Assembly (NCBI GenBank): GCA_963757125.1
Contig: CAVWQP010000009.1
Location: forward strand, 1,736,001-1,800,000
Direction of reading: 5' to 3'
From: CAVVSD01 sp963757125
Lineage (GTDB): Bacteria; Actinomycetota; Thermoleophilia; Solirubrobacterales; Solirubrobacteraceae
DNA: 64,000 bases
A program made the translations under genes and the position numbers. Every line of letters starts with the position of its first letter. The stretch's first letter is position 1. The notes under the pieces are model-generated. The model was not told where the DNA came from. It saw only the letters and a list, made by a program, of their open reading frames with translations, and ran no database searches. Below, piece by piece: positions 1-8,748 of this stretch.

Positions 1-545
1 TCGAGCACGACGACCGCGTCAGGTGCGAGGAACGGTCCGACCGCCGACAGTGCGGGATAGCGGGCATGGGCCCTGGCCGCGTCGAACGCGGGCGGCCCGT
101 CGACCAGCAGCAGTTCGACTGGTGCGCCCTCCAACGCCGCTGCGAGCGGGCCGTGCGCGTACCAGGGCAGGCCGCCCCAGGCGAGCGGGTGGGGCTCCAG
201 CGGCGCGAGCGTGACGCGCGCGACCGACGCCAGTCCCTCCTGCGCGAGCCGCTCGCTCACCCACGCGGCCCAGACCGCATCGTGCTCGATCGCGTCGAGC
301 GTCGCGCCCTCGCCTTGCTCGCGCAGCAGGCGCGCGAGCAGCACGGTGCTGGCACCCGCCCCGAGCTCCACGACGCGTCGGCGTCCGCCCAACACGATCT
401 CGTTGCAGATCGTCACAAGGCCGGACGCGCGCATCGCGCCCGAGCTCCACGGCAGGTAGCCGCCGGTGTCGAGCAGCGGGCGCAGCACCTGCAGCGCGAG
501 CAGGTCGTGCGGGGTCCACTCGACCGTCCCCTGTGTCGCGATCAT
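1..545 (-). CDS. Class I SAM-dependent methyltransferase (partial, runs off left edge)
   Basis: Only the N-terminal 181 codons lie in the window; the 3' end is cut off. A Rossmann-type SAM-binding loop VVELGAGAST is visible near residues 54-63, followed by an acidic strand (DAIEHD) and a later LLLVDGPPAFD segment typical of the FkbM/Methyltransf_24-like class I fold. The ATG overlaps the TGA of the upstream glycosyltransferase by four bases (ATGA), so the two are translationally coupled. Pairing with a GT4 enzyme suggests modification of a glycan or polysaccharide, but the substrate cannot be read from sequence. Family assignment is fairly secure, role is inference. Confidence 0.75.
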   Translation of the reverse strand, partial: MIATQGTVEWTPHDLLALQVLRPLLDTGGYLPWSSGAMRASGLVTICNEIVLGGRRRVVELGAGASTVLLARLLREQGEGATLDAIEHDAVWAAWVSERLAQEGLASVARVTLAPLEPHPLAWGGLPWYAHGPLAAALEGAPVELLLVDGPPAFDAARAHARYPALSAVGPFLAPDAVVVL

Positions 546-1636
546 GTGGGCACCGTCGCCCGCGCGTCGCGCTGGTCATCCTCGAGCTCGCCGGCGAGCT
601 CGGCGTAGGCGCCCGCATACTCGGCGGCGACACGTTCTGACGCGAAGCGCAGCGCATAGCGGCGCGCGCCGAGCAGGTCGGTAACGCGGCGGTTCGCAAG
701 CACGTCGTCGATCGCGGCCGCGAGCGCCGCGGGGTCCTCGCTCGGGACGACGATGCCGCGGCCCGCCGCGAGCGTGCGAGGCAGACCGTCGACGTCAGTG
801 CCGATCACCGGCACCCCGCGGGCCATCCCGAGCACCGCCGTCTGTGACCAGGACTCATCGCGCGAGGGCACGACGAGCACCGCAGCGCCGGCGATCGCGC
901 CGCTGGGCCGATTCCGCCAGCCGCACAGGCGCACCCGCCCGCTCAGCCCGAGGCGACGTATCTGCCGGGCGAGCGCCTGCCGCATCGGACCGGCCCCCAG
1001 CAGCAGCGCGGACGGGGCGTCGGGCAAGAGCGCCAGCGCATCCAGCAGCACGTCAGGTCCCTTCTCCGGATGCAGCCGCCCGGCGAACACGATCCGCGGG
1101 GTCGGCAGGCCTGCCAGCGGCGGTCCGTCGAGGTCGGCGACCGGGGAGATCCCCTCCCGGATGAGCGCGGGATCGAGCCCGGCCGCCAGGATCGCGCGAC
1201 GCGCGCCAGGACCGTGCGCGTAGAGGCGGTCGACGCGCCGCAGGCCGCGGCGCAACGCGTGCAGCGGCTCCCCGGCGGGCCAGGTGAGGTCGTTGTGCTC
1301 ACTCGCCACCAGCGGGACGCCGTCGGGGACGGCCCGGCTGGCGGCCCACCACCCGCCGAACATGTGCGCGTGCACGAGCCGCGCGTCCTCCAGGCGCGGA
1401 GCGAGCCAGCGCGCGAAGTGCGGGTCGGCCTGCCATTGCTGGTCGCCGCCGGCCCCGTAGACCTCGACCGCGACGCCCATCCGCGCGGCCAGCGCGAGAC
1501 CCTCCGGCGAGGCCCAGCCGACGAGCACGCGCGAGGCGATGCCGTGGGCCTCCAGCCCGCGCACGACGCGCAACGCCGACAGCTGAGCGCCACCGGGCTC
1601 GAGCTTCGCGATCACGCGTGTCACCAGCCCGGTCAT
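542..1636 (-). CDS. Glycosyltransferase family 4 protein
   Basis: About 364 residues with the GT-B architecture of GT4 enzymes. The N-terminal half has the acceptor-side loop LEPGGAQLSALR and an HAHMFGG strand. The C-terminal half opens with IVFAGRLHPEKGPDVLL and contains the nucleotide-sugar region DESWSQTAVLGMARGVPVI. In most GT4 enzymes this last motif is E-x7-E; here the second Glu position is Leu, which is unusual. I chose the ATG at 1636 because the conserved domain begins immediately after it; an in-frame ATG at 1669 would add 11 low-complexity residues. The gene is coupled to the downstream methyltransferase by an ATGA overlap, suggesting a cell-surface glycan operon extending beyond the left edge. 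Confidence 0.88.
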   Translation of the reverse strand: MTGLVTRVIAKLEPGGAQLSALRVVRGLEAHGIASRVLVGWASPEGLALAARMGVAVEVYGAGGDQQWQADPHFARWLAPRLEDARLVHAHMFGGWWAASRAVPDGVPLVASEHNDLTWPAGEPLHALRRGLRRVDRLYAHGPGARRAILAAGLDPALIREGISPVADLDGPPLAGLPTPRIVFAGRLHPEKGPDVLLDALALLPDAPSALLLGAGPMRQALARQIRRLGLSGRVRLCGWRNRPSGAIAGAAVLVVPSRDESWSQTAVLGMARGVPVIGTDVDGLPRTLAAGRGIVVPSEDPAALAAAIDDVLANRRVTDLLGARRYALRFASERVAAEYAGAYAELAGELEDDQRDARATVPT

Positions 1637-1860
1637 GGACGACGATCCGGACGTCGGCGACGGCTCCAAGCTGCGGCGCGGCGGCCGGCTAGACGTCGCA
1701 GGGCGCCACGACGGAGACGACGTTCGCGAGCTCGCGAGAAGCGACTGCCGACAGTTCGCCTGGCGCCGTACTCGACGGCGGCGCTGACAGTTGAGTGGAA
1801 GGAGTCAGCACGCGGATCATCATACGGTGTACGACGCGAGGCGCCGCAATCACGATGCGG

Positions 1861-2331
1861 TCAGGCCGCGGCGTCGGCCTCCTGGACGGAGGCCGCGGCC
1901 GCCTCGGGACCCTGCGCCGCCGCCGCCGGGTCCATCCACATGACCTGCCAGCCGTGCCCGTCGAGGTCGAAGAAGCTGCGCGTGTACATGAAGCCGTGAT
2001 CCTCGGGGTCATCGACCTCGGTGCCGCCCGCCGCGAGCGCAGCGGCGCTGACCGAATCGACCTCATCGCGGGACGAGACGCTGAAGCAGTACAGCGCGAG
2101 CGCGTGCGTCGTGGGATCGGCGACCGGCAGCTTCGAGAACTCCGCGAACTTCTCGCGGCTGAGCAGCATGACGAACGCGTGCTCGCCGACCAGCATGCAG
2201 GTAGCGGTCTCGTCGGTGAACATCGGGTTGAAGCTGAATCCGAGCTGCGTGAAGAACGCCGTGCTGCGCTCGACGTCCGCGACGGGCATGTTCACGAACA
2301 GCATGCGGCCGGGGTGTGCGGGAGTGGTCAT
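1861..2331 (-). CDS. VOC family (glyoxalase/bleomycin-resistance-like) protein
   Basis: A 156-residue single VOC domain: beta-strand MLFVNMPVADVERSTAFFTQ at the start, a central strand with MLLSREKF, and the closing strand FFDLDGHGWQVMWMD, which carries the usual Asp-Gly-His pattern. These proteins bind a divalent metal and act on glyoxals or antibiotics, or sequester toxins; this subtype is common but has no defined substrate. The ATG at 2331 is preceded by a GGAG ribosome site, so the longer in-frame extension upstream is rejected. It is transcribed away from the lipoprotein gene to its right. The Ala/Glu-rich C-terminal tail is low complexity. Confidence 0.85.
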   Translation of the reverse strand: MTTPAHPGRMLFVNMPVADVERSTAFFTQLGFSFNPMFTDETATCMLVGEHAFVMLLSREKFAEFSKLPVADPTTHALALYCFSVSSRDEVDSVSAAALAAGGTEVDDPEDHGFMYTRSFFDLDGHGWQVMWMDPAAAAQGPEAAAASVQEADAAA

Positions 2332-2788
2332 GGTGGGTCTCCAGTCGACGGCTCGTTGACGTACGCCCCCTAGACGGGCCCGGCCGACGGAACTCATCGG
2401 TCGGCGACCCGATGGCTCCGCCGAACGGGGCGCTGGAGCACGAACGAGCACGACGATCACCGCAAGGATCGTCAGACGCCCATCGCGTGCGGCACGACCC
2501 GCTACGCGGCCGCGCCACTGCCACGCGGCGCGCGCGAGGAACCACGAGCTCATGCACACCGCCCCGGCGACTTCCAGCCACGGCTCGTCTCTGGACCCGC
2601 CGACGGCTGCGCCGCGCGATGCCTGCGCCCATCGTCAGCCGGGCGACACGAAGGAATCGGGCGGTCGCTCATCGCGGCGAGTGTGCCCGTTCCCGTCCAC
2701 GGCCATCGCGTCGGCGCTTCGGCACCAGACGGCGCCTCGCCGCACGGGCGTGACACGCGTCGGGAACGGGCAACCCACGTCGAGGGAG
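2332..2788. other. Intergenic region, no gene seen
   Basis: 457 bases between the divergent VOC and lipoprotein genes. Open frames here have random composition and no recognisable domain. The only structured element I see is the long inverted repeat listed separately, which ends 16 bases before the lipoprotein start. Promoters for both neighbours should lie here. Confidence 0.6.
2684..2772. repeat. 12-bp perfect inverted repeat with 65-bp spacer
   Basis: TGCCCGTTCCCG at 2684-2695 is the exact reverse complement of CGGGAACGGGCA at 2761-2772. The right arm ends 16 bases before the lipoprotein ATG. It could form a long stem in the leader mRNA or be a pair of operator half-sites; the sequence does not distinguish these. 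Confidence 0.55.
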
Positions 2789-3418
2789 ATGGGTGCCGTC
2801 GTCGAGAGGACAGGAGCAGCGCGCCGTTGGACCACGCTCGTGGCGCTCGCGGCCGTCACTGCGGTGATCGGCTGCGGTGGGAGCGGGTCCGACGCCGGGA
2901 CGCCGACCATCCAGCACCCGAACCGGCTCAGCAAGGACACCAGCCGGACGGCCGCCGACGTCCCGCCCGACCGCCTCGCCTGCGACCTGCTGACCGCCGA
3001 CGAGGTCGCCGAGGCGACCGCGGCCGTCACCCACCACACCCCACGGCTGCGGGCGCACGCGAGCGACTCCTACCAGCTCTCGGTCTGCCTCTACTCGGGC
3101 CGGGGAGGGCTCGTCCGCGTGTCGCTCGACGGCGCCTCCGACGCGACGCGGCGGTACTACAACATGTCGACCGAGGCCGCCGAGATCCCGAAGCTGCTCG
3201 GTCACCACAAGAACTTCCTGCTCGTGCGGAACGTCGGCGACGACGACACCTACGGCGGGGCCGGCGCCTACTGGCAGCGGGACTCCAGGCGGCTCATCGC
3301 GATCCACGACGACCGCATCCAGCGCGTCACGGCCACGCTCGACGGGACGACCGACCGCCAGCGGCGCGTCCTGGCGTCGCGTCTGGCGCGGCGCGTGTTC
3401 GCGCGGTTGGACGGCTGA
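2789..3418 (+). CDS. Putative lipoprotein, DUF3558-like
   Basis: 209 residues. The N-terminus has arginines, a hydrophobic stretch and a lipobox-like VIGC ending at Cys29, predicting export and lipid anchoring on the outer face of the membrane. After a flexible linker the mature part starts with ACDLLTADEVAEAT, the opening pattern of DUF3558-type mycobacterial/actinobacterial lipoproteins, and contains one more Cys in LSVCLYSG that could pair with the first. The ATG at 2789 is preceded by a purine-rich GAGGGAG; longer in-frame starts would bury the signal sequence. Function is unknown; the DUF3558 assignment is tentative. Confidence 0.65.
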   Translation: MGAVVERTGAARRWTTLVALAAVTAVIGCGGSGSDAGTPTIQHPNRLSKDTSRTAADVPPDRLACDLLTADEVAEATAAVTHHTPRLRAHASDSYQLSVCLYSGRGGLVRVSLDGASDATRRYYNMSTEAAEIPKLLGHHKNFLLVRNVGDDDTYGGAGAYWQRDSRRLIAIHDDRIQRVTATLDGTTDRQRRVLASRLARRVFARLDG

Positions 3419-3443
3419 GGCGCCGTCCTGGCAAGCTGGCGTC

Positions 3444-3797
3444 GTGGAGCGCGTGCTCGGCATCGGCGGACACTTCCTGCGGGCCGCCGACCCGGTGGCG
3501 CTGGGTGCGTGGTACCGCGACTGCCTGGGCCTCGACGCCGACGAGAACGGCCTGTGGCACCAGGAGGCGGGGCCGACGGTGTTCGCGACGTTCGAGTCCG
3601 GGACCGACTACTTCGGCTCCGCCACCCAGCAGACGATGATCAACTTCCGGGTCGGCGACCTCGACGCGATGCTCGCCCAGCTGCGCGCCAAGGGCGCCGA
3701 CGTCGTCGAGGAGACGCAGGACATGGAGGGCGTCGGTCGGTTCGGCTGGGTCACCGATCCCGAGGGCAACCGGATCGAGCTGTGGCAGCCGGCCTGA
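3444..3797 (+). CDS. VOC family protein (glyoxalase-like)
   Basis: 117 residues forming one complete VOC domain. Metal-site positions are visible as His10 in the first strand (GGHFLR) and Glu in the terminal strand GNRIELWQP, with an internal FRVGDLDAMLAQL helix. The GTG start at 3444 sits exactly six bases after a -10-like CAAGCT (3432-3437), consistent with a leaderless transcript and with the absence of a ribosome site. Substrate unknown. It lies 25 bases after the lipoprotein but probably has its own promoter. Confidence 0.85.
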   Translation: MERVLGIGGHFLRAADPVALGAWYRDCLGLDADENGLWHQEAGPTVFATFESGTDYFGSATQQTMINFRVGDLDAMLAQLRAKGADVVEETQDMEGVGRFGWVTDPEGNRIELWQPA

Positions 3798-3815
3798 GGC
3801 CCTCCAGCCGAGCGG

Positions 3816-4157
3816 TCAGCCGGCGCGCTCGACCCTGACGATGACCGTCTCGACGTGGCGGTGGCGCGCAGCCTCGACGACCGCCGCGAGCTCGTCGTCG
3901 CGCAGCTCGTCGGCCGCCTCGATCACGATGACCGGCGGCTCCGCACTGCCGCGGACCTCGAGCGCGCGGTCGAGCTCCGCACGGTCGCCTCGCAGGCTCT
4001 CGGGCGAGAGGACGGACATGACCACGCGGCCGGCGGTCGGGAGGTCGTTCGCCGCGAACGTCTCGACGACGACCGACGGCGGGCGGGCCTCGCCGAGCTG
4101 CCGGGCGACGGGGCCGTCGCGGAGCGTCTGCACGATCACGGTGGGTTCGTCAGCCAT
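3816..4157 (-). CDS. Hypothetical protein
   Basis: 113 residues with no motif I recognise. Beta-strand-like segments (TVIVQTLRDG, RVVMSVLSPE, PPVIVIEAAD, VETVIVRVE) alternate with acidic helices, suggesting a small soluble alpha/beta fold. It follows the FAH hydrolase on the same strand after a 14-base gap, so the two are probably co-transcribed. Coding character is convincing but function is not predictable. Confidence 0.6.
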   Translation of the reverse strand: MADEPTVIVQTLRDGPVARQLGEARPPSVVVETFAANDLPTAGRVVMSVLSPESLRGDRAELDRALEVRGSAEPPVIVIEAADELRDDELAAVVEAARHRHVETVIVRVERAG

Positions 4158-4171
4158 GCCGCGACGTTACG

Positions 4172-5101
4172 TCACCAGCTGCGCTCGCGCCGGAAGCCCG
4201 GCGCCCGGCCCGGCCCGATGTCGACCTTCGCGACGCCCTCGACGATGCGGTTGCGGATCGCTCCGATGCCCTCGACCCGCAGCTCGATCTCGTCGCCCGG
4301 CGCGAGCGGCGGCGGATCGTCCTTTCCCCGGCGCCCCCAGATCTCGAGCAGGCACCCCGCGCCGCACGTGCCCGAGCCGATGACGTCGCCGGGACGCAGC
4401 CGCGTCCCGCGCGACGCGTAGGCGGCCAGCTGCCCGAACGACCACTGCATGTTGGCGGCGGTGTCCGCGCCGAACAGCTCGCCGTTGCGCCGGATCTCCA
4501 TCTCGACGTGCAGGCGGTCGTCGCGGCGGTAGCGCTCCATCTCGTCGGCGCTGACGATCCACGGGCCGATCGTGTTGGCGCTGTCCTTGCCCTTGGCCGG
4601 GCCGAGCCCGATGCGCATCTCGTGCATCTGGATGTCGCGCGCCGACCAGTCGTTGAAGATCGTGTAGCCGGCGATGTGCTCGTGCGCCTGCTCGGGCGTG
4701 AGGTCGCCGCCCTCGCGACCGATCACCGCCGCCAGCTCGCACTCGAAGTCGAACCGCTCGCACCCGGGCGGCACCGGGATGTCCTCGCCGGTGCCGGTCA
4801 CCGCAGCGACGCTCGTGAAGTAGAAGGTCGGGATCTCGTACCACGTCTCCGGGATGCCGCCGCGGGCCAGCGACGGCCCCTCGATGTGCTCCTCGAACGT
4901 GATGAAGTCGCGGAAGCTCGGCGGCTCGAGCGGCGCGAGCAGCCGCACGTCGCCGAGCGGGACGGGCGCGCCGGGCTGCCCGGCGCCGCTGAGTGCCGCG
5001 AAGAGGTCGACGGACGCGTCGAGCGGCGCGACCGTTCCCGCCTCGGCGTCGACGATGCCGTGGACGGTTGCTCCCTGCCAGACGATCCGGGCGACTTTCA
5101 T
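4172..5101 (-). CDS. Fumarylacetoacetate hydrolase (FAH) family protein
   Basis: 309 residues. The metal-binding core of the FAH fold is clear: FDFECELAAVIG at about 117-128, with the two acidic metal ligands, then YTIFNDWSARDIQ at 146-158, and GDVIGSGTCG near the end. Family members hydrolyse or decarboxylate beta-diketo acids in aromatic (homogentisate, homoprotocatechuate) or sugar-acid breakdown; the exact substrate is open. The ATG at 5101 is six bases downstream of a -10-like TACCGT on the minus strand, suggesting a leaderless mRNA. It is divergent from the TetR gene with 59 bases between starts, so TetR control is likely. Confidence 0.9.
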   Translation of the reverse strand: MKVARIVWQGATVHGIVDAEAGTVAPLDASVDLFAALSGAGQPGAPVPLGDVRLLAPLEPPSFRDFITFEEHIEGPSLARGGIPETWYEIPTFYFTSVAAVTGTGEDIPVPPGCERFDFECELAAVIGREGGDLTPEQAHEHIAGYTIFNDWSARDIQMHEMRIGLGPAKGKDSANTIGPWIVSADEMERYRRDDRLHVEMEIRRNGELFGADTAANMQWSFGQLAAYASRGTRLRPGDVIGSGTCGAGCLLEIWGRRGKDDPPPLAPGDEIELRVEGIGAIRNRIVEGVAKVDIGPGRAPGFRRERSW

Positions 5102-5107
5102 GCGCGA

Positions 5108-5154
5108 ACGGTATCCAAACACGCCGACTGCATCACGCTCGCCACTGGCATACT
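5108..5154. promoter_or_regulatory. Divergent leaderless promoters of FAH hydrolase and TetR, possible operator
   Basis: Minus-strand -10 TACCGT (5113-5108) and plus-strand -10 CATACT (5149-5154) each lie six bases from the start codon of their gene. The related arms GTATCCA (5111-5117) and TGGCATAC (5146-5153) form an imperfect inverted repeat across the region, which could be TetR binding sites. Inference from sequence only. Confidence 0.5.
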
Positions 5155-5160
5155 CCGCGC

Positions 5161-5775
5161 GTGCCGCCGCGAGCGACCACGGACGGAACGCTCCGCTCGC
5201 AGCACGTCGAGGCCACGCGCCGGGCCATCCTCGCGGCCGCGCGAGCATCGTTCGGCAAGGTCGGCTACGCGGCGACGTCGGTCGACGCGATCGCCGCCGG
5301 CGCCCGCGTCACCAAGGGCGCCGTCTACCACCACTTCGCGGGCAAGGAAGCGGTGTTCCGCGCCGTCCACGCGGAGGTCGAGGGCGAGGCCCAGGCGCGC
5401 GCGATCGCGGCCAGGGATCCGGGCGCGGCGCCCATCGACCAGATCGTCGCCATGGTGGACGGCTACCTCGACGCGGCGCTCGACGAGGAGATCCGGCGGA
5501 TCACGCTCATCGACGGGCCGGCGCTGCTCGGGCTCGAGGCGGACGTCCCCGCGGAGCAGCACGCGACCCAGGCGGCGGTGCGGGACTTCATCGCCGCCGC
5601 CATCGCGCGCGGCGAGATCGTGGACGTCGACCCCGGCGTCCTCATGCAGCTCATCGGCGGCCTGGCGCTGCAGTGCGGCCTGCTCATCGCGCGCGCCCCG
5701 GATCCGGACGCCACACGCGCGACGCTCGGTGTCGCCGTCGACGCGATGCTCCGGGGGCTGGCTTGCATACCGTGA
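5161..5775 (+). CDS. TetR/AcrR family transcriptional regulator
   Basis: 204 residues. The N-terminal DNA-binding domain is typical of TetR: helix RRAILAAARASFGKVGYAATSV, then the helix-turn-helix VDAIAAGARVTKGAVYHHFAGKEA around residues 41-64. The C-terminal ligand domain is divergent, as usual. The GTG at 5161 is preferred because it immediately precedes the domain and lies six bases after a CATACT -10. Divergent from the FAH hydrolase and followed after nine bases by an alpha/beta hydrolase, so it likely represses one or both in response to a small organic ligand. Confidence 0.92.
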   Translation: MPPRATTDGTLRSQHVEATRRAILAAARASFGKVGYAATSVDAIAAGARVTKGAVYHHFAGKEAVFRAVHAEVEGEAQARAIAARDPGAAPIDQIVAMVDGYLDAALDEEIRRITLIDGPALLGLEADVPAEQHATQAAVRDFIAAAIARGEIVDVDPGVLMQLIGGLALQCGLLIARAPDPDATRATLGVAVDAMLRGLACIP

Positions 5776-5784
5776 GTACGTTTC

Positions 5785-6657
5785 ATGCTCATGGAATCCC
5801 AAACGCTGGAGACCCGACTCGGCCCCGTTGCCTACCGGTCGTCCGGAGACGGCCCGACGCTCGTCTTCTTCGCCGGCGCGCTCGCGAACGGAGACCTGTG
5901 GCGTGACGTCGTCGCCGCGCTCGAGGATCGCTGCCGCTGCATCACGATCGACCTCCCGCTCGGGGCGCACTCCCATCCGCTGACCGAGGGGGCGGACCGC
6001 TCGGCCCCCTCGCTCGCCCGCCTGCTGCTCGACTGCCTCGACCTCCTGGACGTCGAGGACGCGACCGTCGTCGCCAACGACACGGCCGGCGGGCTGCTCC
6101 TCCTCTCGCTCGCCTCGGGCCACCCCGCGCTCGCCCGCATCGACCGTCTCGTCCTGACGAACTGCGAGAGCTACGACCAGTTCCCGCCCGACGCGCTCAA
6201 GCGGGCGGCGGCGCTGTGCCGCGCCCTCCCCCGGCTCGCCCGCGCGCTGGTCAGGCTTCAGGCTCGGTCGTCGGCGGCTCGGCGCAAGGTCGTCGCGGGC
6301 GCCGCCGCCCATGAGCTGGACGGGGAGCGCGCGGACTCGTTCTTCGAGCCGGCGCGCCGTGATCGCCGGGTCGCCGAGGACCTCGTCGCGGCCATGGCGG
6401 GCTTCCGCCCGCAGCTGCTGCTGGACGCCGCCGAGGTGATCCCGCACTACGACCGCCCGGTGCTGCTCGTCTGGGGCGACTCGTGCGAGTTCTTCCCGCC
6501 CGGCGACGCGGAACGGCTCGCGTCCGACTTCCCGCACGCGACGCTGCGACCCGTGCCAGGGGCCAAGACCTGGGTCCCGGTCGACGATCCCGTGGCGCTC
6601 ACCGATGCGATCGCCGTCTTCGTGCCGAGGTTGACCCCGGTGTCGCGGCGCGCCTAG
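5785..6657 (+). CDS. Alpha/beta hydrolase with Asp nucleophile
   Basis: 290 residues with the alpha/beta-hydrolase fold. The nucleophile elbow reads VVANDTAGG, with Asp99 in place of the usual Ser of GxSxG, as in dehalogenase-like and related actinobacterial hydrolases. The oxyanion strand is LVFFAGALANGDLW, and a further acidic residue is in VLLVWGDSCEFFP. The C-terminal catalytic His is not obvious; the expected place reads GAKTWVPVDDP, as in many members of this subfamily. Two ATGs (5785 and 5791) are possible and neither has a clear ribosome site; co-transcription with tetR is likely. Substrate unknown. Confidence 0.83.
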   Translation: MLMESQTLETRLGPVAYRSSGDGPTLVFFAGALANGDLWRDVVAALEDRCRCITIDLPLGAHSHPLTEGADRSAPSLARLLLDCLDLLDVEDATVVANDTAGGLLLLSLASGHPALARIDRLVLTNCESYDQFPPDALKRAAALCRALPRLARALVRLQARSSAARRKVVAGAAAHELDGERADSFFEPARRDRRVAEDLVAAMAGFRPQLLLDAAEVIPHYDRPVLLVWGDSCEFFPPGDAERLASDFPHATLRPVPGAKTWVPVDDPVALTDAIAVFVPRLTPVSRRA

Positions 6658-6693
6658 GGTCGGCTGCACGTCCCCTGCAGGAGGAGGTTGGTC

Positions 6694-7821
6694 ATGGGTC
6701 CAGTCGTCCGCCTTGCCCGAGCGGCCGCCGTCGCATCTGTCGCCGCACTCGCCCTCGCCGCGCCGGCCGCGGCGCACGACACAGGGGTGGAGGTGGTGGC
6801 GAGCGGCCTGGACAACCCGCGTGGCCTGGACATCGCGGACGGGACCCTGTGGGTGACCGAGGCCGGGCGCGGTGGCGCCGGCCCGTGCGTCCCCGGGCCC
6901 GAGGGGACCCCGGTCTGCTTCGGCCTGAGCGGTGCGCTCACGGCCGTCGACCTGCAGGGCCACACGCAGACCCGCGTCCTGAAGGATCTGCCGTCCCTCG
7001 CCAACCCGGACGGCTCGTCGGCCACAGGGCCGTCGGACATCTCGTTCGGGCACTACGCGCCGTGGATGACGATCGGGCTCGGCGGCCCGTCGACCACGCG
7101 GGACCTGCTGCCGCCCGAAGGCCAGGGCATGGGCAAGCTGTACCGGCTCAGCGCAGAGGGGCTGGACCCGGTCGCGGACTTCCACGCGTACGAGGTCGCG
7201 AACAATCCGGACGCAGCGTCGGCCGGCTCGGACATCGAGTCCAACCCGAACTCGGTGGACGCGACCGGCAAGCCGCTCGTCGTCGCCGACGCCGGCGGCA
7301 ACGACATCCTGTCGGTGAAGCACGGCGCGATCTCGCTCGTCGCGCTCCTGCCGTTCGGCACCGCTCCGGCGCCGGCCATGCCGGGGGCACCGGCACCGCC
7401 GCCCGGCGCGACGATCCCCGTCGACCCGGTCCCGACCTCGGTCGTGCGGGCGCCTGACGGCACGCTCTACGTCGGGCAGCTGACCGGCTTCCCGTTCGTC
7501 CCCGGCGCCGCCAGCGTGTGGCGGATCGCGCCCGGCGGATCGCCCGAGGTCGTCGCGACCGGCTTCACGCTGATCACCGACCTCGCGCTCGGCAAGGACG
7601 GCAGCATCTACGTCGTGGAGTTCTCGACCAAGTCGCTGCTCGACGGCCCCGCCCCCGGCGCGCTCATCCGGGTCAAGCCGGACGGCACGCGCACCGAGCT
7701 CGCCGCCGGCCGGCTCGTCACCCCGACGGGCATCACGCTCGGAGACGGCGCCGCGTACGTGTCCAACAACGGCGCCGCCCCTGGCACCGGCGAGGTCCTG
7801 CGGATCCCGCTCGGCGACTGA
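6694..7821 (+). CDS. ScyD/ScyE-like secreted beta-propeller protein
   Basis: 375 residues beginning with a Sec signal peptide (Arg-rich start, AALALAAPAAAHD cleavage region). The mature part has repeated propeller blades (LDNPRGLDIADGTLWVTEAG, PTSVVRAPDGTLYVGQL, ITDLALGKDGSIYVVEF, PTGITLGDGAAYVSNNG) matching the ScyD/ScyE family of exported NHL/SMP-like propellers. Cyanobacterial members sit in scytonemin clusters, but in actinobacteria their role is unknown. The ATG at 6694 is preceded by GGAGGAGG; a TTG two codons upstream is not favoured. A Pro/Ala-rich loop near residue 235 interrupts one blade. The gene ends at a strong hairpin. Confidence 0.85.
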   Translation: MGPVVRLARAAAVASVAALALAAPAAAHDTGVEVVASGLDNPRGLDIADGTLWVTEAGRGGAGPCVPGPEGTPVCFGLSGALTAVDLQGHTQTRVLKDLPSLANPDGSSATGPSDISFGHYAPWMTIGLGGPSTTRDLLPPEGQGMGKLYRLSAEGLDPVADFHAYEVANNPDAASAGSDIESNPNSVDATGKPLVVADAGGNDILSVKHGAISLVALLPFGTAPAPAMPGAPAPPPGATIPVDPVPTSVVRAPDGTLYVGQLTGFPFVPGAASVWRIAPGGSPEVVATGFTLITDLALGKDGSIYVVEFSTKSLLDGPAPGALIRVKPDGTRTELAAGRLVTPTGITLGDGAAYVSNNGAAPGTGEVLRIPLGD

Positions 7822-7836
7822 TCGGACGGACCCTCC

Positions 7837-7863
7837 GGCGGCCTGCGCACCGCGCAGGCCGCC
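7837..7863. terminator. Bidirectional hairpin terminator
   Basis: Perfect 12-bp stem GGCGGCCTGCGC (7837-7848) and GCGCAGGCCGCC (7852-7863) with a 3-base loop, between two convergent genes. No T-tract, as is common in high-GC genomes. Confidence 0.75.
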
Positions 7864-7870
7864 GCGCCCG

Positions 7871-8722
7871 TCAGAAGTCCAGGGCGTGCACGCGCGACGT
7901 GGCGTAGCCCTGCGGGTCGTTGGTCGGCTCGCGATGCGTCCACGTGCGCCCGCTGTCGGGGGTGAACCACTCCTCGACCTGGTTCCACGGTCCGATCGTG
8001 CGCGACAGGTACACGATCCGGGGATCGGCGTGGTCGAGTGACGCGCCACCGGAGTGGAACGACGGCCTGCCGGGGCCTGCCTCGACGATCCGGCGGCTGA
8101 CCCACCGCGTGCCCGTGTGGTAGGCGTAGTAGAAGGTGTCGGGGTTCGCGACGCGCCGCGTGTAAACGATGCGCGGGCGGCCCTCGGCGGTGAGCGCGAT
8201 GTCGTGGCCCCAGGCGCGGCCGCCCTGGTCGGAGTCGCCGCGAACAGCTTGCCGCCCTCGAGGCGCAGGTGGTGCAGGCTGTTCTTCCACCGCCGCGCCA
8301 GAAGAGCCAGATCCGCTTCCCGAGCCGGATCGGGTTGGGGTACGTGTAGCCCAGGCCGCCGGGCATGTTCACCTTGACCGTCCGCACCAGGCCGAACTCG
8401 GTGATCGAGTACGGGTTCAGCGACACCATGTAGCGCATGACGCTCGGGATCCCGGCCGGCGGCAGGTAGTGCCCGTGTTGTGGTCGTCGCGCCCGAGGCC
8501 CTTGAAGATGACCTTCTTCGTGAGGCGCCCCTCCTTCGACAGGCGCGCGACCCAGACGTGGCCCGTCGTGGAGATCCAGCCGGTGAACGTGTCCCCGTCG
8601 TGGGAGATCGCGCGCGGGTCGCCGAAGTACGACCAGGCGCCCGCCCCGAGCTCGCGGTCGACCGGCGCCGCCAGAGCCTCCTCGATCGCCGGTACGGCGC
8701 GTCGGGTCTGGGGTCGGGTCAT
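7871..8722 (-). pseudogene. BNR_4 repeat-type protein, frame broken three times
   Basis: The product can be followed only by changing frame. 8722 to about 8472 encodes the start through WSYFGDPRAISHDGDTFTGW and GRDDHNTG. A second frame carries HYLPPAGIPSVMRYMVSLNP and IRLGKRIWLFWRGG. A short third frame (WKNSLHHLRLEGGKLF) spans about 8290-8247, and the last frame runs from GDSDQGGRAWGHDIALTAEG to the end at 7871. The reconstructed protein of about 284 residues resembles BNR_4 (neuraminidase-like propeller) proteins with the D-D-H-N motif. Codon quality is high throughout, so single-base sequencing errors are more likely than decay. A GGAGAGG ribosome site precedes the ATG. It follows the PRMT-like gene by 26 bases. 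Confidence 0.65.
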
Positions 8723-8748
8723 GGGCACCTCTCCGCGGGGACGGTGGG

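Noticed and set aside
5098..8049. 983-codon open frame on the minus strand
   Set aside because: It runs antisense through the TetR, hydrolase and ScyD-like genes, has Arg/Gly/Asp-biased shadow composition and no domain.
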